Below are positions 35,401-46,000 of a stretch of 64,000 bases of DNA, piece by piece. Origin of the DNA: Gyrodactylus bullatarudis (taxonomy: Eukaryota > Platyhelminthes > Monogenea > Gyrodactylidea > Gyrodactylidae); contig SSNU01000220.1 of assembly GCA_012064415.1 (NCBI GenBank), positions 124,001 through 188,000 of the forward strand, given 5' to 3'. The notes under the pieces were generated by a model. It was not told the origin of the DNA and did no database searches. It was given only the letters and a program-made list of their open reading frames with translations. The position numbers were made by a program, and so were the translations under genes. Position 1 is the first letter of the stretch; each line of letters starts with the position of its first letter.

Positions 35401-38185
35401 TAATAACCAGAAGAATGTCGTGAATTATTCTCTGGGTGAAAACTCTTTTCAGGAGGGCACATTGGTACTTATCAAACATGATGACAGTGTTAATCTTTTG
35501 TCGAGAGGATCTTCTTCTGGACAAGGCTTCTTGGTGAAGAAGGAATTTACATAAGTCAATAAAAGTTTATTATTCCTCATTCTTAATAAATCCTTAAAGA
35601 CCCAGAGAAGGTTTTTTCAATTAGCATCGCTGAGATTGAAAATTTTCTATGGTTTAAGAATACGCTGATAATTTTTTTATGAGAATAAGAAATTAACATT
35701 CTTATGCATCAAGGATATATTGCCTGACCTAAGCTGAGGCTTAAAGGGTTAAGTTGATTGATATGAATATGAAAATGATATCAAGTTCATGCTTGAAAAT
35801 TCGAAGTTAAAATGAAGGAAGCTTAAAGTTGTTATCATAACATCTTCTTTTGACTTAGATAGCTTCATAAAGCCGAGAATGAATAAAGGCAATAGAGATT
35901 TGAACCAAAACTTTTGGTTCTAAACTCATGAGAGTACGATAGTTTAAAATTACGTTTGACTACGTACTAATACAAAAAAATTTTAAATATTACAGATCAA
36001 AACAATCAACTGAGAGACTAGGTAGAGGTTTATTGAGCAAATAAATTCTACCGAAGAATTGTAGAACCTTATTGCTGAGTAAACATTTACAATGAAATGC
36101 AAAGACGAGTCTTGGATTTGTTTTTGTAGAGACACAATCGATAAAGTATGATTGTGCAACAGAAATATCATGTTGAATTGTAATTTTTAACAAGATTTAC
36201 ACTCACTACCATGTTCAAGATTTTTTTCACGAGACAGACGCTTTTTAAAATCATCCAGTAAGATGTGAAATAATTTCCGCGAATTCGGAATTCTTGATTG
36301 GAGATAACTGAAGATGAGGATCATTGGAATGAACAGGATTAAGTGGTAACCTTTCCTTTCGTTATCATCCCTCGAGGAGTCCATTGTTACCAAGATAAAC
36401 AATGATGAAGCCAATAATGAGTATTGCGCAGCTCTTGATGAAGTTAACAATCGAGCCCAGCAGGCCTATTGCAGCGGTCCCGCCAAAGACCAGAATCTCA
36501 CACATTTCAAAGTAGAAGGTGAACAGCGTGTTGGGCTGTGCGACTAGGCCAAAGAAGCCGAGAACTAGCACCAAATGCATCCCGTAGTATGAGATTAGTC
36601 TCACACAGTACAAAATACTGATGGGCTGAATCGTTATTCCGTAAACGATCCCTGCGCTGAAATCATTCTCCAGGATCGGGTGTACAAGACGACCCCTTGA
36701 CCTTTTGTCGAACACAACCCAGGCGTACTCCTGGCGATCAACGGTAAGCGTTGTGTTTTCTACAAAAGAGATGACAAGTCTTCTTACTTACTCAAGTATT
36801 GCCGAATCCTCGAGACCTCGGACTCTGAAATGTTCCTTGGGAAAGGCGGCAACTCCATTTTAAACCAATAGTCATTCACAATGTACCCGGTAAAAACGAA
36901 CACACTAGAGAAGCAAATGAAGGTAAGAATCCTGACAAATGGCATTTGTCGATTGAACCCGTGCAATGAGCTAGCTGGATCTGGCTGAACAGACTTGATC
37001 AGGCTGAAGAGACAGCAAGTGACCACAAAACAGAGGAAATAATCGGATGGCATTTTGAAAGGACGTCCATCCGCTTCATAGCTCCACATTCGAGGATTGA
37101 CGGAGTATGACAGCAGAACAGTAGCCAGATACGCTAATACAGTCGATAGAATTATTTCTAGCCAAGAGTTGTTCCTATACAAATAATCTGATTAAATCTG
37201 ATTGCAAATTACAAGTCAAATAAATTGAGTCAAGAGATTTTTGTCAAACTCTTTGAAGATATTTTCACAGAAGAAATCTTTCCAAGTTCTCCGAATATTG
37301 ATAGGATAGTGAGGAATATATATTTCTGAGGGTGTTGAATTTTCTTCTGATGTTTCATTTCGGATTTCATCAGACCATGCCGAGTTCGGAGGATAGCTCA
37401 GAGAGGTAGTGTAAATAGGATTATTTTCCCGAGTTACAGAGATGTATGCCTCAGCTCTGAGATTTACTAAAAATAGTTTGGGAGAGCTATTAGAAAAATT
37501 AGGAATTTCGCTGCTTACTCCCCGACATCTTTTAATTGTTCTAAGCAGTCTTTTCGGCTAAGATTTGCCGATGAGAGAGAAGAAACATTCATTAGTTCAG
37601 CTAGTTTTTTATCAATGTACTCGTCTATTTTCTCTCGGTTCTCCTTATTTGTTTTCATAGTTTTAATGAGATCGAAATCATCCTTCAGATGATGATCATT
37701 TTGATCATTCTAAATGCTAAGAATGAGAACTAACTTCAGAGGAGATGTCTTTATTCTCCAATCTATGAAAAAACTTGGTCATCAGAATTTTAATTTACGT
37801 TTCTTCATCATCATCATCAGGGCATACAAACCAATTGTGATTAGAATTTGATTCGATCTCATCATTAGGCCCGAATACAATCATCTCATTTTGCTGAATC
37901 GTTAAGTTATTGTTTTCTTTTATTGTAACATATTTTCTGTTCAGAATTTTTGAGAGAATTTTAATTGAAAAAATTATCAAACTAGAAAACAATGCGAATA
38001 TGTATCGGGAGAGAACAGAATAATGAAGCTAAAACATTGAGCGATAAACAACTAACCACGCATTGGTAGAACAAAATGAGATAAATAACAATGAATAAGA
38101 ATAAATGAATAAATAAATGGTAAATTGAAGACGATTTGCTTAAAGAAAATCCACCTGTATAGCATCCAATAAAATTGAAATTCAT
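26407..38185 (-). CDS. pcx: Pecanex-family multipass membrane protein, copy B (frame-disrupted as read)
   Basis: Minus strand, ATG 38185, stop 26407-26409. The N-terminal exon (to about 38056) has CYTGGFS and a hydrophobic helix; the next exon (about 38032-37795) has another helix. A short linker follows (exons near 37766, 37700-37520, 37490-37230). The membrane core spans 37188-36788, about 36762-36210, about 35560-35237, 34740-34534 and 33311-33140. The C-terminal exons lie near 31138, 30990, 30720-30392, 29790-29474, 29342-28911, 27053-26822 and 26766-26407. They include AADIKMGRFAGGKV, NPYVFHGYS, NPEIVRGLWSS and SSLDPPIGYPTYVSPV. Two problems sit in the block shared with copy C. Position 36383 is one extra base that shifts the frame. 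At the block edge (about 37225) the exon reads into TGA in the frame used by C. The donor after the 34.5-kb exon is weak. It is either a pseudogene or affected by an assembly error. Confidence 0.82.
27586..28200 (+). mobile_element. Penelope-like retroelement fragment with GIY-YIG remnant and inverted terminal repeats
   Basis: Inverted repeats of about 115 bp (27586-27700 and 28085-28200) bracket a fragment whose plus strand, about 27735-27973, encodes STRSNDHLKKDTAVTRHI and then LWVKEKFFINHFKPNL. This is the C-terminal half of a GIY-YIG endonuclease as found after the reverse transcriptase of Penelope-like elements (the E of KEKFFI corresponds to the metal-binding glutamate). The reverse transcriptase itself is missing. 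It is in a pecanex copy B intron. Hammerhead-like motifs in the repeats are listed separately; such motifs are known from Penelope-like elements. Confidence 0.75.
28121..28174 (+). ncRNA. Hammerhead-like motif in Penelope terminal repeat (stem II lost)
   Basis: CTGATGA is at 28137-28143 and GAAA at 28152-28155. Stem III is AUG/CAU (28155-28157 with 28160-28162), cleavage base U28163. Stem I is six perfect pairs (28164-28169 with 28131-28136), a 3-nt bulge, then five more pairs (28170-28174 with 28123-28127), the bulged stem I usual in Penelope hammerheads. The stem II region is 8 nt and cannot form a closed helix (A opposite A), so activity is doubtful. A mirrored copy lies on the minus strand at about 27611-27664. 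Confidence 0.55.
31650..33053 (+). pseudogene. Non-LTR retrotransposon (LINE) reverse transcriptase, 5'-truncated, altered active site
   Basis: The open frame of 467 codons lies in a pecanex copy B intron on the opposite strand. Fingers and palm motifs are in order: IKIIPIPKCTKP, DFRPISSLP, HGFVPGRST, VYVDISKAFDRLP, SSGVPQGSTIGPTLFN, then YFKYADNIKIL, followed by a LINE-type thumb and a C-terminal region. The usual FADD/YADD catalytic box reads YADN, so the second aspartate is replaced and polymerase activity should be lost or poor. No endonuclease domain or ORF1 lies upstream, consistent with 5' truncation on insertion. The frame is otherwise uninterrupted, so the insertion is fairly young. 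An (AT)-rich tail follows at 33060. It resembles Jockey/CR1-like clades but I would not assign one. Confidence 0.85.
33731..34287. repeat. Fold-back repeat, complete palindromic copy
   Basis: The left end GAAGTTGGGAATCTATG and the right end CATAGATTCCCAACTTC are exact reverse complements, and the similarity continues inward through AAAACTC/GAGTTTT and TGGAATCCTACTCAT/ATGAGTAGGATTCCA. Half or diverged copies occur at 15.6, 48.2, 59.6 and, more distantly, 40.8 and 63.4 kb; short fragments occur near 30.29 and 34.8 kb. It has no gene and lies in a pecanex copy B intron. Confidence 0.75.
36256..37225. repeat. About 970-bp block duplicated in pecanex copy C (46693-47661)
   Basis: The block covers two membrane-core exons and the intron between them. 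It is, by eye, identical to 46693-47661 except for one extra A at 36383. Flanking paralogous sequence is strongly diverged on both sides. The block is visibly richer in G and C than the surrounding exons. It ends abruptly at CAGTAAGATG on one side and AGTCAAATAAAT on the other. Confidence 0.9.
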
Positions 38186-38282
38186 ATTCGAGCCGATTTA
38201 TTTTTTTGAAAAAAATACACAGTCTAACAAAATCTGATAGAATAAAAAATTTGTTTTATAGTTTCTAGAGTTTTTTTTACAA

Positions 38283-38737
38283 ATGTCAAACAATAACCTA
38301 TTATGTGATCAAAATGTTGTTTCTAATCTTGAAACTGTTATGGTTAGCCAAGAATTTAGTGAAATCAGAACAGAGTATTTTCAAGATTCAAATCCCGATA
38401 AGAACTTTGACGAATATGTGATTCGTTCATTTTAACTTTTTAGTCTTTAAAATCCAAATTACTTTTAAACTCACTCTTAAAGGAAAATCTTGAGGATTTT
38501 GATTCATTTAAAATCGAGAAAGACAATGTCCTCACTTCTAATATTTTGAACGAAGATCTTCTAGAGTTTTTACTCTCAATTTATGATAAAAAAGCTTTCG
38601 AAGTTTTAAAACATGAAGAAAATTACGTCCCGAATGAAAATCTCATCTTGGACAGTCTTATATGCGTTCCAATGACATTCAAAACTAATTTTGAAGGCTT
38701 AAACTCCGGTGATTTTGAAGAAACTTTTAAAGATTGA
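38283..38737 (+). CDS. Unrecognised small two-exon gene, about 142 aa
   Basis: Exon 1 is 38283-38417 (ATG at 38283). A 26-nt intron (38418-38443, GTGATT...TTTTTAG) follows, then exon 2 is 38444-38737; both are phase 0. The product is acidic and leucine-rich (SKLLLNSLLKENLEDF, LLEFLLSIYDKKAFEVLKHEE) with no signal peptide or membrane helix. It is divergent from pecanex copy B, 97 bp from its start codon, so the two may share a promoter. The 26-nt intron is extremely short. If it is not real, exon 1 ends at a TAA near 38433 and exon 2 lacks an ATG start. No family was recognised. Confidence 0.4.
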
Positions 38738-40072
38738 CTGTGCTTGTTACTAACAAGTTGTCAGAATCTGACAATGTTAGAATAACATGTTATTTTAAAT
38801 CTTAATATATCTTTTTTTATTCATCTTACTTTTAAGTAACGAGATGTCTTAAATGAAAAATGCTGTTATACAATTAAAAATTATTTGTAAATTAATCAAG
38901 AATCTATGAGCAGTAGATTATTCGTTAATTTCAGTAAAATTGCCCATTTTTATTTTTTCCACAAATTTAGTAGTCAAGGTTTCAAAATTTTATCTATTCT
39001 CAATAGATGAAATATATATATGTTACGTGCAATGCAGAAACTAAAAACAGTGTATAAACTGCTCGTTTGCATGAACAATGTAGAAAATGAGTTTCTACAT
39101 TGCATGTTTTATTATTTTTTATTCATCTCTGCCCTTGGCGTATCGAATATTTAATAAAATTAGTTATAAATTGTATTAGTATATCAATCTATTCTCAACC
39201 CTTCTCTCGTAAAAAGGTAAAATTTCAGGTTTTCTAACAAAAGAAAAGTTGAAAAAATTTTTCTCAAATCCAAATTTTTTAATTTAGCATGGAAAATATT
39301 GCATTTGAGCAAAATATGATTGTAGTTTGCGACCTGGAACAAATCCATGCTCTATAATCCTCAGCATTTAGAAAAAACTATCCCGAGATTAAGAAAAAAA
39401 TAAGTGGTGATTATTCCTGACCAAATTCATCATCCCATATAGCAAGGAACCAACATCTGTACATCAGGAAGAGTCTGTAGCAAAATTAGCTAAAGTAGAG
39501 GTCAGTCAGACTTAAATTTAGTACAATTATATTCAGCATAAAATTTTGCTTCTATTCAAAAATTTCAATTTTAAAATTATTTTCAGATTTCGGAGGATTT
39601 TAGATAATTAATTATTTAAAGTTTAGTCCAATCGCGAAAAAATCAATAGACTAACGTTTACGGTTTTTGCAAAAATTAATTTTTTAAATTTGTGGAAATT
39701 TGGAATTTTTGTTTTTTCCAATTATCTTAGAAGTTATAGTCAATTTTTCAGATCTGAGAACAGATTTGGAATCAGTGCAAAAAATTACACCGGTTTTACT
39801 TTAATTTTGAATTTTTCATGACCCCCTGTGTAATCAAAAAAGTCATTTTTCGTTTTCAATCCCATTTCCCTCCTCCATGATTCCTCTGTTATCACCTGTA
39901 CTACAAATTCTTGATAATCTTATTGTATTTTTATATCACTGGGTTTACATGATACAAATTATAATTTTGGTTTAAAAGTTTTAAATTAAAACTTCCTACC
40001 GTTCTTTTTCAGTATGTAATTCAAACTTTATATGTTCATTTATGTTGGCAGGAGTTCTATGTAGTAGAAATC

Positions 40073-43000
40073 CTACTCTTCCCTTGACACTGCCATCAAT
40101 ATGTCATGCAATGATGTTCGAAATGGTATCTTCCCCTTTTTCATATTTTCGTTGGTGAAATTCTCTTTCAAATATCCAAATGATTTTAGTATTGGATTTT
40201 TGAATAGTGAGCCAAAATCCGGGTGATAATTTGTGAAACTAATCAGAACTGGACTGACGTAAAGAGGATAACCGAATGGCGGATCAAGGCTGGAGTTAAT
40301 GAGGTTATTGAGCATTTTTTTATTTGCCTGAATACTTGCTCGTTCGCATCTGGTCGTCTTGCCATAAACCTGCTCTTCAATTTGACTGGACCAGAGGCCT
40401 CTGACTATTTCTGAATTTAACTAAGAACAATTATTAATAATTCCCTTTCTTAGAATATGATGAATTATGATGATGCTAATAGTTGTCATAGAATTTTACA
40501 TTCTGTCCACCAATTAAACAAAATTTTCATTTACAAATAAGTAATTAAACTTATGACTATCTTATTGAATAGTTTACGCTCTTTTAAATAATGCCAAATG
40601 TACAATGCCAAAGGATCACGTCAAAAAATCCAGTTTAAATCTTAAAATCTTTAAACATTCAAAAATTCATGAAGATCCGAAAAAAGCAAAATCATTCAGC
40701 CTTAAAGGGTGTTCTCAAACGATCAAGGAACTTATAAGATATCTTTCTCACTCATTTAATCTTACATTGGTGGTTACATAAACCTGGTTGACATGAAGAT
40801 GAGAATTTACTATTTAAAAACAAACTCAAAATTTTTCTCCGGACTCACAAAAAAAAATAATTTTTTGAAATCTGAACTGAATGAGCTAATAAGATGTGGA
40901 TATTCAAAAAATATTCCGAAAAAATTTCAATTTGACAAAAATTAGGCCGTTTTTCGAATATCGAAGATGTACCAAATTTCCACTTTTGAACCCAAATTTT
41001 TATCGATTTCGATGATTCGAAGCAGTCAAGTACAAATATTTGGAATCAAGATTAGACGAAGAATTCGAATTCACCTTCAGAAGTCCACTGAAATTTTTCA
41101 TTACTGTGGGAAATCGAATCATTTGAATTTTCCGATTATCACAAAGGCAAATTATCCAAAATCTGAAAGTTGATCTTTTTCTCGGAAACAGTAAGATCCT
41201 CGCTATCTCAATGGTCAAATTCGATATATTTGTCTAATGTTTATTTGAATTCTATGGGTATGATTACTCAAAATTACCTTAATGAGGGTCAGATTGGTTC
41301 AAGTCATTGAAAAATTTAAAATTCATTCAATCTTTGGATGGACTACGCTGCCAAACACTAAGGAGTTTCTCACTTTGAGTACTTTACAATTTATCAACTT
41401 CTTTTTCATCATGATAATACGATAGCATTCACCAGGATCAAGGTTCTTATTATACTGAAGAGTTAGGAGATTTGGAAAGTCATCCATTAATGCTTGAGCC
41501 CATTTCGGGTCGTTTTCTGGGCAGATGAGACAGTCTCTTTCGTAATCATAGATTGAATCATAAAACTCTTTTGGATCATCCGACGGGGAAAGTATGAAGC
41601 TTTCCTGAAATTTTGATGGAGAAATAAATATGATTTTCAAGAAGTAACCCTTGAGTGAAAATTTTATTTTTGCTAATGAAAGTCTTAATACAAATAGAGG
41701 TGTATGTACCTAAAAGTTTCATTCTAGGGGTAAAAGAGAAATCTACTCTCTAATTTCGATTGTTCATCAAAATTAAACCAAGTTCAAATTACAGCTATTC
41801 TCAATGAATTTGGAAATTTACTATTTTTAAAAAAATAAAATTTTCTCATCAACGTCTGAGAATATTTTGGAAACCGAATAGCTTTCTGAACCCCTTGTAA
41901 CCATTCAGATAGAGTCAGTAGGAACAAAGAAATTTTTCATTTTACTGGAATTCTATTGTATTATTTTGTTGTTGACCAATCAGAGTACTGGAATTTTATA
42001 GTTTTTATTGGTAAAGCGATTTTTCGTATGAAAAGGTTCAATGGGTTTTAGATCAAATTAAATGGCACACTTTTACCAATTTAAGAAAAAAATTTAGAAA
42101 GCATATCAAGTTTCTAGCTGGCGCGATTTTTCCCTTTTTTAAACTTTGAATTCCTGAAACTTAAAATGTCCCCTAATTTTTATGCTTACATGAAATATTT
42201 TCAACGCCATTCTTGTGGCCAATGGAATTATTTCCAGAACCAGATTGTGTTTATTGTTAACTTTGAGATTAATTTCTTCAGCATTAAGTGGATCATAAAA
42301 GAAATCGTACAGAACACTAATGAAGGACCTTTGCTCTTGAGACTCGTGAATCAGGTAATTCAAATAGGATAAAATATTTTTGATGATCAAGATCCTTTCC
42401 TCTTCGTTTAAGAGGGTTTTAACATCAGGTATTTCGGTTCTATTAAGACAGAGCATTGCAAATTCTGAGCACTGTGCTAATAACTCATCCGGACATAAAT
42501 CGACATATGAAGGCGCCTCTGAGAAGGCGATTTTGATTTCTTCAATGCTTTGTTTTGCCAAACATGACTCATCTTTATTCTCGTAGAATAATTCTATCAA
42601 GTCTTTTGATTTAGTCATATAATACATAAAAGACTATAAAAATATAAAAGATAATTTAGTTTCATCATTTCATTAGAGATGTATAGGTTTACTTTTTCTC
42701 AGAGAAATATTCAAGTTTAAAAATTATTCGAGTTTTTTATATCAGAATAGATTAAGAAACATTCAATAGGATATTTATTTCATGACTGAATCGTTTGAGT
42801 GAGAGTTGCATTACCTTTAATATTTTCCATCGAAGTTTCAGGGACCAGAGTTCTAAAAGTGTTTAAAGAGAGACTGAAAAGAACTAAAAGACAACTAACC
42901 ATAAGAAAGTGGTTGATAAACTGATCTCGATATTCGTTAAATTGCAATGAAGAATTGGCATTCACATTTGAAATTGAATAACCATGAAATATGTAGGGAT

Positions 43001-46000
43001 TTGTTTCATAATTCCATGAGCTTGTCTTCATCCTGAATATTCTTCGAATGGGCAGGAAGAAGAAGTGAAAAACTCGACTGGCTTTCATCTGGATTTCATG
43101 AAAACGCTTAATAAATAAGTTTCCATTCGATTCGAGGTTGGAACTTCTAAAAACTATTTTAAAGAATTATTGGATAAATAACTTGAATCAATTTCAGAAT
43201 GACTGTAATGGAGTGTCTTGAGGAGCTCCATGGCTTCAGAGTTGTGACAAAATGTTCTCTCGAGTTCAAGACCCCGTAATTTGAAAGATATAAACCCTAG
43301 AAATGATTAAACTGAATGACCAACCTGAGCCGATTTCAAGAAATTGCAAAATAATCTGCATATCATCCAACTGTAAGAGATGAATATCCCCAGGTTCAAC
43401 CTTGCCACCAGAAAAGCGGCCCATCTTAATATCCCCAGCCAGAGATAACTGAAGACGATAAGCAATCTGATGGTATGACAACTGATAAAAGTCTAATTTC
43501 TCCAAAATTTGTGACGTGAAATATCCCTTATCTGTTATGCTATGGTAAAGATAAACGAATGAAAGGATTTTTTCTTACTTTGCTGTCTCGAAAAATGCAA
43601 TAGGAATTTGATGTCCTGAAAAGTAGATTGGAAAGCCTTTTTTCGGTTTTATTGGACACGAAAAAAATGTCGTATACAGAATGACGAAGCAAGTTGTGCA
43701 TAAATCTATAAATGATTAAGCTCTATTTTTACGTGGTAATCTCATGAATGATCCAACACAAAAGGTAAATTTCCCCATCGAATAAGTGTAGACGAAATGA
43801 AACTTATTCATAATCTCATGGTACTAAAATTAAGTTTTGTTGAAATCTTTTTTACTTACTTTATAGAGAATAATAGAGATTAGAAAGAAATCGAGAATGA
43901 TACTCTCTGTATTGCCACTGTAACCCATTAATAGACATATGAATATAATTTTATATCCATGGAGAGGATTGGAGAAATTAATTTTTGCCATTTTAATGCT
44001 CGATAGAGTTATTACAAAGGTTCCAAAACTGAAAGAAATTAATCCTCCATATAAATCTAAGCAGAATCAAAGGGTTCTGGTTCAACCATTGATGAATATA
44101 GTACAGTAGTATCCGAAAAACTTGAGCGAGAACTGATACAAAGGTACAAATACTGTAATTTTATATATTTAAAAGTTTTTTTCTTGCTCAGATTGAAGCT
44201 AATAAAACCTTTCAAGATTTTTAATGGTGTATTCTACGTTATTTCTATACTTTATGCAGTTCGTTAAAGGAGATATAAAGTTGTAAGAAAACCATTTGAA
44301 AACATAAACTATTCTGAAAAACTATTCTCAAATTTTGATTTGCAGCTAAAATCTCATTTTTTCGAGCTTTATTCTTCTTCTTATCTATGGTCAAAATAAG
44401 TTTTTCAGGATCAAGGTTAAACAAGAAAATCATTAATGCTGTTCTAATTCATAATCTCATTATCGTTTGGCAGCTGAATTTCAATTTTTTGATCTTTTTT
44501 TTTAAATTTTGATAAATCAAAAATAGCTTTCTAGTCTAATTGTGATCCTAATAAATTGAGCATTCTGCCACATTCGAATTGATAAATATTCAGCTCAAAA
44601 TTCGAAAAACTGAGATTCTGGCGCCAAATCGAAATTTTGAAAATGACCTTATTTATCAAAAAAAAATTATTTTCAGAATTATTTTTCTTTAGTAAAAGTA
44701 CGCCAAAAACTCTCTAACTCCAAATAAAATAATACAATTCACAAACCATGTACAACTTTATGATCGTAAATTATTGCAAAAGCAAGATTTAATAGAGTTA
44801 CAGATAAATTTTCCTTAATGAATTGCATTATTTCGTTTTTTCACAGCTTCCTTATTGAATTTCTTCTTTCAATAATGACAATTTAAAAAAACTATTCCTT
44901 AATGAATTTCGTGAGTTCTTTATTGAACTTTATATTTTCCTTAACGAAAAGCATAAAGTATAGTTCCCTATCTTGCTCAATATTAGGTCTTTGTAGGTTT
45001 CCAGAGATACCTAAAGTTACTAACTTAGTTATCAGAAAGAGTTGATTCATTTTAAGAACATCATTAAAATCAGAAAAAAGTACTAAATCTGCTTATGCTA
45101 TTGTTTTATATAGTATAGGATAACTAACTTTAGACCAAATTTATTGATAATTCTTCTTTCTGAAGTTATCACAGCAATGATGAATATGATCGGGTAAGTA
45201 AAGTACTTCTGGACTGCCTTCAAAAAGTTCACGATAAACTCGGTTAAGCCAATTGCATTCTTATTCAGTTGAGTACGATATATTATTGGCATTAGAATTT
45301 GATGGCTTAGCATTTGCCAAGGATAGCTCTGTAGGAAAAAATTAAGCAACAAAATCATTTATCGACGGAATAATCACATTGTTTATTACAAACTCTATAG
45401 TATGACACATCTGTAAAATAATAAAGTTTCTTTTGGTTTTGCTGAATCTAAATTAGTATTTTCAATTGAAATTATATAGAGTTGCTTCAGTTTTTCAACT
45501 AATCGGACTTCTAACAAAACTAGAAATTCATTTATTTTTAAAATATGATTTCAATTAAGGATATTGTAGCTAGCTGTGACCCCACTTTGATAGAGGACAC
45601 TTGCTAAAAGAAAATGAGAGAAACATTTTTTCAGAATACCGAAAAACTGGTTGGTTTTAAACAGAAGAAAAGTTTTTCTAATTTAAATTTGTAGGATAGA
45701 TGTTTTTTAACATTGGTTTTGAGCTGGGTCACCGATGTCATGACATTTAAAGTAAAAAGATGCCAGGGTTTTTCTCACAAATAAGGCCTTTATTTCGGGC
45801 ATACTCATCAGTGTGATACATGCCAAATATATAGGTTTTTAGAATTAAATTATTGGTTTAGAATCGAATTTCAAGAACAATCTAAACCAATAATTTAATT
45901 CTAAAAACCTATATATTTGGCATGTATCACACTGATGAGTATGCCCGAAATAAAGGCCTTATTTGTGAGAAAAACCCTGGCATCTTTTTACTTTAAATTT

